Shown: one piece after another, positions 57,037 through 64,000 of the stretch | How the letters are laid out: the number at the start of each line of letters is the position of its first letter | Position numbering within the stretch: position 1 is the first letter of the stretch | NCBI GenBank assembly: GCA_029861955.1 | Contig: JAOTYK010000008.1 | Coordinates: 62,001 to 126,000 of the forward strand | DNA length: 64,000 bases | Direction: 5' to 3' | Origin: Acidobacteriota bacterium | GTDB lineage: Bacteria > Acidobacteriota > Polarisedimenticolia > Polarisedimenticolales > Polarisedimenticolaceae | The notes under the pieces: generated by a model | Database searches by the model: none | What the model was told of the DNA's origin: nothing | The model's input: the letters and a program-made list of their open reading frames with translations, nothing else | Position numbers and translations under genes: made by a program

Positions 57037-57828
57037 TTACGAAAGACAGCCAACCGGAGCGCCCAGCACCCGCGGTTCACCGTTTGTAATTGCGACGCAG
57101 ACTTCGAAATGAGCGGACCGACGACCGTCGCGGGTCCGTGCGGTCCACAGGTCCCGAGCGCTGACCATGACCTCCGGTCCACCGGCGTTGACCATCGGCT
57201 CGATGGCGAGAACCATCCCCTTCTGGAGGCGCTCTCGTCGACCCGGCGCACCAAAGTTTGGAACCTGCGGATCCTCGTGGAGGCTGGCGCCGATTCCGTG
57301 TCCGACGAACTCTTGCACGACCGAGAAGCCGTGCTTCTCGACGTGGGATTGCACCGCGTGACCGATATCCGACACACGGTTTCCCAGCCGGGTCTGCTGA
57401 ACACCCAACTCAAGGGATTCTCGGGTCACCTTCAGGAGAAACTTCGACTCCTCGTCGATGTTTCCAACCGGGAAGGTTCGCGCCGAGTCGCCGTAGTAGC
57501 CGCGATAGAGAACGCCGACATCCACCGAGACGATGTCCCCGTCCTCCAGGACTCGATTCTCGTCGGGTACTCCGTGAACGATCTCATCGTTCACCGAGAC
57601 GCAGGCGCTACCTGGAAAATCCTTGCCATCGTTGTTGTGCGGGTAGCCCTTGAACGCAGGGACCCCTCCGGCTTCGACGAGACGCGTCTCGACGATCCGA
57701 TCGATCTCCTTGGTCGTCATCCCTACGCCGATCTGCATCGACAGAGCATCAAGGGTGTCACGGATGATGCGATTGGCCTCATCCATGATCTCGATCTCAG
57801 CTGGGGATTTGAGAATCAAACCGCTCAC
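57037..57828 (-). CDS. map: Type I methionine aminopeptidase
   Basis: Removes the initiator methionine from new proteins. The 263-residue protein has the pita-bread fold with metal ligands in VSVDVGVLYRGYYGDSARTF, VGHGIGASLHEDP, and AIEPM. I chose GTG 57828 with GAGG (57834-57837) 5 bases upstream; a GTG at 57834 overlaps that ribosome site. It occupies the usual place after secY, but adk, which often lies between secY and map, is absent. An extended -10 promoter lies in the gap upstream. Confidence 0.95.
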   Translation of the reverse strand: MSGLILKSPAEIEIMDEANRIIRDTLDALSMQIGVGMTTKEIDRIVETRLVEAGGVPAFKGYPHNNDGKDFPGSACVSVNDEIVHGVPDENRVLEDGDIVSVDVGVLYRGYYGDSARTFPVGNIDEESKFLLKVTRESLELGVQQTRLGNRVSDIGHAVQSHVEKHGFSVVQEFVGHGIGASLHEDPQVPNFGAPGRRERLQKGMVLAIEPMVNAGGPEVMVSARDLWTARTRDGRRSAHFEVCVAITNGEPRVLGAPVGCLS

Positions 57829-57839
57829 ACACACCTCGA

Positions 57840-57853
57840 GGTCCCGAGGGACC
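57840..57853. repeat. Hairpin just upstream of map
   Basis: GGTCCCGAGGGACC is a near-perfect inverted repeat directly before the map ribosome site. It could affect map translation; no U-run makes it a terminator. Confidence 0.35.
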
Positions 57854-57903
57854 CCACGACAACAAAAGTCCCAACGGCGTGGACGCCGATGGGTAAACGC
57901 GAA

Positions 57904-57912
57904 ATTATAGCA
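57904..57912 (-). promoter_or_regulatory. Internal promoter between secY and map
   Basis: Minus strand TGCTATAAT is a perfect extended -10. No good -35 is present, which is normal for this type. It would let map, infA and the alpha-operon genes be expressed apart from the spc genes. The 117-base gap holds this, the GGTCCC hairpin and nothing else. Confidence 0.55.
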
Positions 57913-57945
57913 AAATTCTTCAATTTCGGCCTTCAGGCTTCAGGG

Positions 57946-59337
57946 TCATCGACGGGGTTTCAGACGGGTTCCCTTAAGGAATCCGTCGTAATGACGCATG
58001 ATCAGCTGGGATTCGATCTGCTGCACGGTGTCCATGGCGACACCGACCACAATCAGGAGCGAGGTCCCGCCGAAGAAGAACTTCACGTTCAGGCCCTGAG
58101 TGATGAAGCTGGGTAGCCAGCGATCGAGGAACTCCCCGATCCAGGGCAGCGGTGCCACCTGGAATCCGCTGGTCAGAAGGACCGGCAGGAGACTGATGCT
58201 GGCCAGGTAGATCGCGCCCCCGAAGGTCAGCCGGGTCAGGATCCGATCGATATGCTCGGCGGTCTTCTTGCCGGGGCGAATCCCGGGAATGAAGCCACCG
58301 TATTTCTTCATGTTGTCGGCCTGATCCATCGGATTGAAGATGATCGACACGTAGAAGAAACAGAAGAACATGATCATGATGGCGTAGATCAGGTTGTAGA
58401 GCAGGGCGGAGTACTGGAGTTGATTGACCAACGCCTGAACCCAGCCCACATCCCGCAACGCCCCCATCTGACCCATCGTCGTCGGAATCGCAAGCACCGA
58501 GGACGCGAAGATCACCGGGATCACACCGGCGGTATTGACCCTGAGCGGAAGATAAGTGGATGCGCCACCGTAGACCCGGCGGCCGACGACGCGGCGAGCG
58601 TATTGGATCGGAAGCCGACGCTGAGCGCGTTCGACGAAGACGATCGCCGCGACGACCAGGATCATCATCGCGATGATGATCAGGACGACGAACAGGTCGA
58701 TCTGACCGCTCTGTAGATCCTGGATGGTATTGGCGATGGCGTTGGGCAGACCGACCACGATGCCGGCGTAGATGATCAACGAGATTCCGTTGCCGATGCC
58801 ACGCTCGGAGATCTGTTCACCGATCCACATGATGAACGCCGTTCCGGTGGTCAGCGTCAACATGGTCATTAGCTGGAAGCCAAGACCCGGATTGAGGACG
58901 ATCTGTCCGGTGCCGGCACCAAGACTTGTCGACTGAAGCCACAACGCAATGGTGAACGACTGGACGAGAGACAACGCGACCGTGCCGTAGCGCGTGTACT
59001 GCGTGATCTTCTTACGTCCGGCCTCCCCTTCCTTGCTGAGTTTCTCGAGGTACGGCCAGACAACCGTCAGCAGCTGCAGGATGATCGACGCCGTGATGTA
59101 CGGCATGATGCCCAGAGCGAAGATCGTCAGTCGGCTGAAGGCGCCGCCGGAGAACATGTCCACAAACCCGAGGATGCCGCCCGCCTGAGACTCGAAGAAC
59201 GTCTGCATCGCGGCGGTATCGATACCCGGCGTGGGAATATGCGCACCAATCCGGTAGACACCCAACATCGCCAGGGTGAAGAGCACCCGGTTGCGAAGTT
59301 CCGGAATATTGAAGATGTTTCGAAAGGCCTGAATCAT
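57946..59337 (-). CDS. secY: Preprotein translocase subunit SecY
   Basis: Channel-forming subunit of the Sec translocon. The 463-residue protein has the ten-helix SecY pattern starting [36 protein letters not shown] (marker [12 protein letters not shown]), [18 protein letters not shown], the loop [18 protein letters not shown] and a C-terminal cytoplasmic helix. The start overlaps the rplO stop by one base. Confidence 0.97.
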   Translation of the reverse strand: MIQAFRNIFNIPELRNRVLFTLAMLGVYRIGAHIPTPGIDTAAMQTFFESQAGGILGFVDMFSGGAFSRLTIFALGIMPYITASIILQLLTVVWPYLEKLSKEGEAGRKKITQYTRYGTVALSLVQSFTIALWLQSTSLGAGTGQIVLNPGLGFQLMTMLTLTTGTAFIMWIGEQISERGIGNGISLIIYAGIVVGLPNAIANTIQDLQSGQIDLFVVLIIIAMMILVVAAIVFVERAQRRLPIQYARRVVGRRVYGGASTYLPLRVNTAGVIPVIFASSVLAIPTTMGQMGALRDVGWVQALVNQLQYSALLYNLIYAIMIMFFCFFYVSIIFNPMDQADNMKKYGGFIPGIRPGKKTAEHIDRILTRLTFGGAIYLASISLLPVLLTSGFQVAPLPWIGEFLDRWLPSFITQGLNVKFFFGGTSLLIVVGVAMDTVQQIESQLIMRHYDGFLKGTRLKPRR

Positions 59338-59864
59338 TACTTATCGTCCGACATCGTTTCAGGTTTGCTCGACTTGGCCGACTTGCTCGGTTTGGCCGCA
59401 CGAATCAGTTTTGTCGAAGTAGGCTTGATCAGCTCGATGGATCCGCCTGCTGCCTTGATCTTATCGGCGGCCGACTTCGTGAAGCGATGGGCGGTCACCT
59501 TCAGAGCCACGGTGATCTCGCCGTTGCCGAGCACCTTGACGCCGTCCTTGCCCTTCTTGACCAGGCCGGCTGCCAGCAGCGTCTCGGGATCGACAACGCT
59601 TCCCGCCTCGAACCCGTTCAATCGGTCGACGTTGACCGTTCGATAGCTTGTCCTGAAAATGTTGAAGAAGCCACGCTTCGGCAGTCGTCGATGGAGCGGC
59701 ATCTGTCCGCCCTCGAATCCACGCTTGCTGTGGTAGCCACTGCGAGATTTCTGACCGTTCATTCCGCGGCCGGCGGTCTTGCCCCTACCGCTGCCGGGGC
59801 CGCGGCCGACCCGACGGGCCGTCTTCCGGGATCCCGGGGCCGGTTGCAGTTCGTGCAGTCTCAT
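59337..59864 (-). CDS. rplO: 50S ribosomal protein L15
   Basis: Late assembly protein of the 50S subunit. The 175 residues have the glycine-rich RNA-binding start [18 protein letters not shown] (about 17-34) and a basic C-terminal tail with [10 protein letters not shown], a little longer than usual. Precedes secY. Confidence 0.96.
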   Translation of the reverse strand: MRLHELQPAPGSRKTARRVGRGPGSGRGKTAGRGMNGQKSRSGYHSKRGFEGGQMPLHRRLPKRGFFNIFRTSYRTVNVDRLNGFEAGSVVDPETLLAAGLVKKGKDGVKVLGNGEITVALKVTAHRFTKSAADKIKAAGGSIELIKPTSTKLIRAAKPSKSAKSSKPETMSDDK

Positions 59865-59933
59865 CGCTCGTCCCTCTCGTCAACTTCCAGTGAGTTCGTC
59901 TACTTCATGTCCCCGCGAGTCGTCGGTATCTCG

Positions 59934-60143
59934 TCAACCCTCGAGGATCTGTACGAGATGCGGAATCTTTTTCAGCATCCCACGCACCTGCGGATTGTCC
60001 GTCAGCTCCCGCTCGCGGCCGATTCGACCGAGACCCAGGGCTCGTAACGTGTCCTTCTGATCTTGCTTGAACCCGATCCCGCTTCGAATCTGTTTGATAC
60101 GAACCGTGGCGCCGGACTTCTTACTCTTCGCTGCGGCTGTCAT
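59934..60143 (-). CDS. rpmD: 50S ribosomal protein L30
   Basis: The 69-residue chain has a basic start and the L30 core [29 protein letters not shown] followed by [11 protein letters not shown] (markers). L30 is absent from some phyla, so its presence is informative. Its start overlaps the rpsE stop by 4 bases. Confidence 0.94.
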   Translation of the reverse strand: MTAAAKSKKSGATVRIKQIRSGIGFKQDQKDTLRALGLGRIGRERELTDNPQVRGMLKKIPHLVQILEG

Positions 60144-60652
60144 TGGGACATCTCCCGATGGATCTCTTCAACGTCCTTCCCACGCACGACGGCGATCTTG
60201 TCCGCTTCCTTCAGGGACATGAGCCCCTGCATCGTCGCTCGGATGACGTTGTGAGGATTCTTCGTGCCCAGGGACTTCGTGAGGATGTCCTGGACGCCGG
60301 CCGACTCGAGGATCGCTCGAACCGGCCCACCTGCGATCACACCGGTACCGGGAGATGCGGGCTTCAGAAGAACCGCGCCGGCCCCGAATCGACCGGTGAT
60401 CTGGTGCGGGATCGTGTGGTCGAGCATCGGGATTCGAACCAGGTTTCTCTTCGCCTGTTCGACCCCCTTGCTGATGGCGGATGGGACCTCGCGGGCCTTG
60501 CCCACGCCATATCCGACCCAGCCATTACCGTCACCCACGACGACGAGGGCTGCGAACGAGAAGTTCTTACCGCCCTTCACGACCTTGGTCACGCGGTTGA
60601 TATGGACCAAACGATCCTTCAACTCACCGGGTTGCTGTTCGTATTCCGCCAC
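60140..60652 (-). CDS. rpsE: 30S ribosomal protein S5
   Basis: Body protein of the 30S subunit affecting accuracy. I start at GTG 60652, which has GGAGG (60658-60662) 5 bases upstream and gives 170 residues, the usual length. The frame opens earlier at TTG 60676 without a ribosome site. Domains: [36 protein letters not shown] (marker [14 protein letters not shown]) and the C-terminal [22 protein letters not shown]. Confidence 0.95.
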   Translation of the reverse strand: MAEYEQQPGELKDRLVHINRVTKVVKGGKNFSFAALVVVGDGNGWVGYGVGKAREVPSAISKGVEQAKRNLVRIPMLDHTIPHQITGRFGAGAVLLKPASPGTGVIAGGPVRAILESAGVQDILTKSLGTKNPHNVIRATMQGLMSLKEADKIAVVRGKDVEEIHREMSQ

Positions 60653-60685
60653 GGACTCCTCCAAACGTCGGTACAAACGACCGAA

Positions 60686-61060
60686 CTAGAACTTCAAACC
60701 CTCTTCACGAGCGGCGTCGGCAAGTGCCTTGATCCGTCCGTGGTACAGGAAGCCGCCTCGATCGAACACGATCGCCTTGACGCCTGCACCCTTAAGCTTC
60801 TTCGCGATCAAATTGCCGACCTTCTTGGCGGCCTCACAATTTGATCCGTTCTTGATCTCTTTCAATTCCGGGCTTTGTGTGGACGCGCTGGCCAACGTTC
60901 GCCCGGACTCATCGTCGATGGCCTGGGCGTAGATATGCCGATCGCTTCGAAAGACCGCGAGTCTTGGTTGCGACGCGGTCCCATGAATCTTTCGCCGGAC
61001 CCGATGTCGAATTCGACGTCGAACGTCCTTCCGTACACTCATTTTTCCTAGACTGCTCAT
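60686..61060 (-). CDS. rplR: 50S ribosomal protein L18
   Basis: Binds 5S rRNA. From ATG 61060 the protein has 124 residues; an ATG at 61042 gives 118, the common length, but AGGGG upstream of 61060 has the better spacing, so I chose 61060. The core is [32 protein letters not shown] (markers [12 protein letters not shown]) and it ends [14 protein letters not shown]. The frame before 61060 overlaps rplF and is rejected. Confidence 0.93.
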   Translation of the reverse strand: MSSLGKMSVRKDVRRRIRHRVRRKIHGTASQPRLAVFRSDRHIYAQAIDDESGRTLASASTQSPELKEIKNGSNCEAAKKVGNLIAKKLKGAGVKAIVFDRGGFLYHGRIKALADAAREEGLKF

Positions 61061-61070
61061 CCGCTGACCC

Positions 61071-61607
61071 CTAGGCTCCGGTCTTGCCGGCCTTCTTCCG
61101 CAGTTGTTCACCCGTATACCGGATGCCCTTTAGTTTGTAGACGTCCGGCGGTCGCAGCGATCGGATCTCCGCCGCCACTTGCCCGACCTGCTGTCGATCG
61201 TATCCGCTGACACTCAGTTTCGTATTCTTCTCTACCGCGACCGCGATTCCGTCCGGAATCGGAAATACGATGGGGTGGGAAAAACCGAGGCTGAACTTCA
61301 CGACCTTCCCTGCCAACTCCGCCCGGTAACCCACGCCATGGATCTCGAGATCCTTCACGAAGCCCTTGGTGACACCGTTCACGGCGTTGGCAAGAAGCGC
61401 ACGGCTGAGCCCGTGTAGAGCACGCTGAGTCTTGGAGTCGTCGGCCCGCCGAACCACGAGCTGCTTCTCCTCTTGTGCCACGGTGATCCCGTCGGGAACC
61501 GTGTGCTGGAGCTTGCCCTTGGGTCCTTCGACATTGACCGTCGAACCATCGATCTTGATCTTGACGGCTGCGTCAAGTTCGATCGGCATTCTTCCAATTC
61601 TAGACAT
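61071..61607 (-). CDS. rplF: 50S ribosomal protein L6
   Basis: The 178-residue protein has two alpha/beta domains, starting [30 protein letters not shown] and the C-terminal signature [20 protein letters not shown] with RKKAGKTGA (markers GPKGKLQH and KGIRYTGE). In normal order between rpsH and rplR. Confidence 0.96.
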   Translation of the reverse strand: MSRIGRMPIELDAAVKIKIDGSTVNVEGPKGKLQHTVPDGITVAQEEKQLVVRRADDSKTQRALHGLSRALLANAVNGVTKGFVKDLEIHGVGYRAELAGKVVKFSLGFSHPIVFPIPDGIAVAVEKNTKLSVSGYDRQQVGQVAAEIRSLRPPDVYKLKGIRYTGEQLRKKAGKTGA

Positions 61608-61628
61608 CGATCTTTCTCCGTCCTCTCG

Positions 61629-62027
61629 CTACCAGACGTTGCAGAGGATTTCTCCTCCGACGCCTTCGCGACGACACGCACTACCGGTCTTGATGCCTCT
61701 CGAGGTCGAGAGGATCGTGATCCCGAGTCCGTTGAGGACCTTCGGGATCTCATCCTTGTTGCAGTAGACCCGGCGCCCGGGCTTACTGACACGCTCCAGA
61801 CCGGTGATCGCACGATCACCCGTCGGTGTGTACTTCAGATGCACGGTGATCGAACCCTGTACCGGGTTCTCCTCGACCGAGTACTCGTCGATATAGCCCT
61901 CGTCCTTGAGGATACCGACGATCGCGGCCTTCATCTTGGAGGCCGGAAGCACGACCTTGTCATGCTTGGCCGTCGCACCGTTACGCAGGCGCACCAACAA
62001 ATCTGAAATGGGATCCGTCATACTCAT
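61629..62027 (-). CDS. rpsH: 30S ribosomal protein S8
   Basis: Binds helix 21 of 16S rRNA. The 132-residue chain starts SMTDPISDLLVRLRNG and ends with STSRGIKTGSACRREGVGGEILCNVW, the conserved S8 C-terminus (markers RGIKTG and GGEILC). In many bacteria S8 represses the spc operon through its own mRNA; no matching site is evident in the 22 bases here. Confidence 0.96.
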   Translation of the reverse strand: MSMTDPISDLLVRLRNGATAKHDKVVLPASKMKAAIVGILKDEGYIDEYSVEENPVQGSITVHLKYTPTGDRAITGLERVSKPGRRVYCNKDEIPKVLNGLGITILSTSRGIKTGSACRREGVGGEILCNVW

Positions 62028-62040
62028 CGTCTGTCCCCCG

Positions 62041-62226
62041 CTACCAACTCGACTTCGTGACGCCGGGCAATAGCCCCTCTAACGCCAGTTGACGGAAACA
62101 GATCCGGCAGAGCCGAAATTTTCGCAGAAATGCTCGAGGCCGTCCGCAACGCAGACAGCGATTGCGCGCACGAACTGCGAACTTCGGCTTCTTCTCGGTT
62201 TTGGCGATCCAAGCCTTGGTTGCCAT
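62041..62226 (-). CDS. rpsN: 30S ribosomal protein S14, zinc form (type Z)
   Basis: The 61-residue protein starts [16 protein letters not shown] and has CxxC (CLRCGR) and CxxC (CRICFR), the zinc-binding type common outside Proteobacteria. The longer frame to 62325 runs into rplE and is rejected. Confidence 0.95.
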   Translation of the reverse strand: MATKAWIAKTEKKPKFAVRARNRCLRCGRPRAFLRKFRLCRICFRQLALEGLLPGVTKSSW

Positions 62227-62240
62227 GTCCGCTACCTCCG

Positions 62241-62786
62241 TCAGTTCTTCTTGATGAACGGCATACCGAGACCAGCAAGAAGCGCACGGGCTTCCTCGTC
62301 GGTATTCGCCGTTGTGACGATGCAAATATTCATACCCTTGACCTTCTGCACCTTGTTGTAATCGATCTCCGGGAACATCAGGTGATCGCGAACACCCAGG
62401 GTGTAGTTGCCACGACCATCAAACGCCCGGCTCGAGACGCCGCGAAAGTCACGCACACGAGGCAACGCGAGATTCAGGAGTCGATCCAGGAATTCGTACA
62501 TGCGAGTGCCACGCAAGGTGACGCGACACCCGATCGGCATTCCTTCACGAAGCTTGAAGTTGGAGATGGACTTGCGCGCCTTCGTCACCGCCGGGCGTTG
62601 ACCGGCGATCGTCGACAACTCGTCCACGGCCTGATCCAGCAACTTGCTGTCCTGAATTGCATCGCCCACACCCATATTGATCACGACCTTCGCGATCTTT
62701 GGGATGGCCATCGAGGAGCTGTAGCCGAACTGGCTTTTCAGAGCCGGTGCGACATCCTCCGCATATTTTTCGATCAACCTTGCCAT
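62241..62786 (-). CDS. rplE: 50S ribosomal protein L5
   Basis: Binds 5S rRNA and contacts P-site tRNA. The 181 residues include [30 protein letters not shown]-like [28 protein letters not shown] (markers) and the [26 protein letters not shown] end. Standard position before rpsN. Confidence 0.97.
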   Translation of the reverse strand: MARLIEKYAEDVAPALKSQFGYSSSMAIPKIAKVVINMGVGDAIQDSKLLDQAVDELSTIAGQRPAVTKARKSISNFKLREGMPIGCRVTLRGTRMYEFLDRLLNLALPRVRDFRGVSSRAFDGRGNYTLGVRDHLMFPEIDYNKVQKVKGMNICIVTTANTDEEARALLAGLGMPFIKKN

Positions 62787-62805
62787 CTCGTCCCTCTCTC
62801 TGCTG

Positions 62806-63138
62806 CTACTTGTCGAGGATGGTGCCGCTGGCCCTGGTCATGCGCACGCGACGTCCGTCTTCTAGTGTTTTCGTACCGATCCGTGTGCCCCGCTTCGTCT
62901 CGGGGTCCAACAACATGACATTGGAGATATGGATCGGTCCTTCACTCTCGATAACCCCGCCCTTGATATTGCGTTGCGGGTTTGGTTTCGTGTGACGCTT
63001 GACCAGGTTCACACCCTCTACCAGGAGCATTCTCCGCTTGGGGTAGACCTGAAGCACACGACGTGGGGTAGTTCGATCACGGTACTTCCCCGTAATGATA
63101 ACCACACGATCTTCTTTCTTGATTCGAATCTTATTCAT
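62806..63138 (-). CDS. rplX: 50S ribosomal protein L24
   Basis: Assembly initiator of the 50S subunit. The 110-residue protein has a KOW domain start, [21 protein letters not shown], and [16 protein letters not shown] with a [10 protein letters not shown] segment. Start overlaps the rplN stop by one base. Confidence 0.96.
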   Translation of the reverse strand: MNKIRIKKEDRVVIITGKYRDRTTPRRVLQVYPKRRMLLVEGVNLVKRHTKPNPQRNIKGGVIESEGPIHISNVMLLDPETKRGTRIGTKTLEDGRRVRMTRASGTILDK

Positions 63139-63506
63139 TACAGAACCTCGGGAGCCAGCGACACGATCTTCATGAATTTCTTGTCGCGCAATTCGCGAGC
63201 GACCGGACCGAAAACGCGGGTACCGATCGGCTCCTTGGCGTCATTGATCAGGACCGCGGCGTTCTGGTCGAAACGGATATACGAACCGTCACGACGACGC
63301 TGCGGGCTCTTCGTACGGACGATGACGGCCTTGACGACCTGCCCCTTCTTGGCGTTGCCGTCGGGCGTCGCTTCCTTGACGGATGCGGTGATGATGTCAC
63401 CCACCGACGCGTACTTGCCTCGCGAGCCGCCGGCAAGATTGATACACGCAATCTTCTTGGCGCCCGAGTTATCGGCGACCTGCAGCACACTTTGCATTTG
63501 AATCAT
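63138..63506 (-). CDS. rplN: 50S ribosomal protein L14
   Basis: Contacts 16S rRNA at the subunit interface. The 122-residue chain has the L14 start [18 protein letters not shown] and the core [16 protein letters not shown] with [31 protein letters not shown] (markers). Confidence 0.98.
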   Translation of the reverse strand: MIQMQSVLQVADNSGAKKIACINLAGGSRGKYASVGDIITASVKEATPDGNAKKGQVVKAVIVRTKSPQRRRDGSYIRFDQNAAVLINDAKEPIGTRVFGPVARELRDKKFMKIVSLAPEVL

Positions 63507-63536
63507 GGTCTACTCTCCGCTCTTCCGATAACTCGG

Positions 63537-63854
63537 TTACTCGGTTGTTCCGGCGCCCGCGTCGCCACTTGCGGTCACCGCGGCACGAACGATTCGCTGT
63601 ACACGCCACCGCTTGTGAGCGGACAACGGTCGCGATTCAACGATTTCTACGGTGTCGCCGATCTTGCACTGATTGGCTTCATCGTGAGCCATGAATTTCG
63701 TCGTTTTGCGAATGTAACGACGATAGCGTCGATGAACGACGGTGCGATCGACACGAACGACGACGGTCTTGTCCATCTTGTCCGATGCGACAATACCGAC
63801 CTTCGTAACCCGCCGGCGCGTATTAGTGCTCTCGGGCTGACTGTTTTCGCTCAC
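63537..63854 (-). CDS. rpsQ: 30S ribosomal protein S17
   Basis: OB-fold protein near 16S helix 11. The 105-residue chain has a GTG start overlapping the rpmC stop (GTGA), then TKVGIVASDKMDKTVVVRVDRTV and MAHDEANQCKIGDTVEIVESRPLSAHKRWRV (markers). The C-terminus (TASGDAGAGTTE) is an acidic extension beyond the core. Confidence 0.96.
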   Translation of the reverse strand: MSENSQPESTNTRRRVTKVGIVASDKMDKTVVVRVDRTVVHRRYRRYIRKTTKFMAHDEANQCKIGDTVEIVESRPLSAHKRWRVQRIVRAAVTASGDAGAGTTE

Positions 63855-64000
63855 GATTCGCTTCCTCTCGTTGCCGCCAGTTCCTGCTGTCGACGAACCG
63901 TCAACACGCGGGCGAGCTCTTTGCGTGATCGACGCACGCGTTGAGGGTCCTGCAACTGCCCGGTTGTGAGCTGGATGCGAAGCTTCCAGATCTCTTCCCG
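63851..64000 (-). CDS. rpmC: 50S ribosomal protein L29, 5' part beyond the window
   Basis: The last 49 codons of L29 are visible, ending at TGA 63851-63853. They include LRIQLTTGQLQDPQRVRRSRKELARVLTVRRQQEL (marker LQDPQRVRRSRKELAR), the L29 helical core. The start lies past the edge. It overlaps rpsQ by 4 bases. Confidence 0.93.
   Translation of the reverse strand, partial: REEIWKLRIQLTTGQLQDPQRVRRSRKELARVLTVRRQQELAATRGSES

Overview
The window is GC-rich chromosomal DNA from a Gram-negative (LPS-bearing) bacterium. Lipid A and inner-core genes (kdtA, lpxK, gmhB, split hldA/hldC), LolA and secreted M23 and LysM peptidoglycan enzymes show an outer membrane. PyrR regulation with a PyrK/PyrD class 1B dehydrogenase, zinc-type S14, S4 and L36, an RpoH-like sigma factor and a secreted HEXXH metalloprotease together suggest Acidobacteriota or a similar deep-branching phylum. 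That placement is inference from gene content. There are about 66 protein genes and one tRNA, packed tightly: no gap exceeds 300 bases, and I see no insertion sequence, prophage, CRISPR array or integron.

Layout. 1-2.7 kb: edge of a sigma factor gene, an M23 peptidase and nagZ. 2.7-9.1 kb: purC and a divergent pyrimidine locus (pyrR-pyrB-pyrC leftward, pyrK-pyrD-pyrF rightward); carB lies at 50.4-53.6 kb. 9.1-17.9 kb: MBL hydrolase, unknown secreted protein, smc, polyprenyl diphosphate synthase, lolA, a TPR protein and a small membrane protein. 18-24.3 kb: mutS, a STAS/anti-sigma kinase pair, an HtrA protease, a PGPGW-type membrane protein and a glycosyltransferase. 24.4-29.3 kb: a MacB-type three-gene exporter and a secreted repeat protein. 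29.4-32.7 kb: yifB/comM and a LysM lytic transglycosylase. 32.8-39.3 kb: recA, tRNA-Phe and a seven-gene lexA-led operon. 39.3-43.1 kb: secreted HEAT-repeat protein and an HD-GYP sensor. 43.3-47.7 kb: Kdo/lipid A/heptose genes. 47.8-50.3 kb: a secreted zinc metalloprotease. 53.7-64 kb: the distal S10-spc-alpha ribosomal operon, running leftward from rpmC (cut by the edge) to rplQ and a strong intrinsic terminator.

Regulation visible in the sequence. The pyrR leader holds a PyrR-binding-loop-like hairpin (6487-6500) stacked on a stem that would mask the pyrR ribosome binding site, which suggests translational rather than attenuation control. recA and lexA have near-superimposable promoters (TTGACT, 17 bp, TAGGCT/TAGGGT) with shared TTCGC repeats in the spacer, a candidate non-canonical LexA operator. 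The lexA operon continues without terminator into pabB, pabC, a 56-residue membrane protein, a PilZ protein, an ICMT-like methyltransferase and a kinase. Several promoters sit so close to start codons that the mRNAs look leaderless (mutS, its divergent neighbour, the exporter ATPase). Many exported proteins begin at TTG with good ribosome sites, and convergent genes repeatedly share overlapping stop codons. The window is mostly housekeeping; the best candidates for something undescribed are the PyrR leader, the recA/lexA motif with its operon, and the dodecapeptide-repeat secreted protein.
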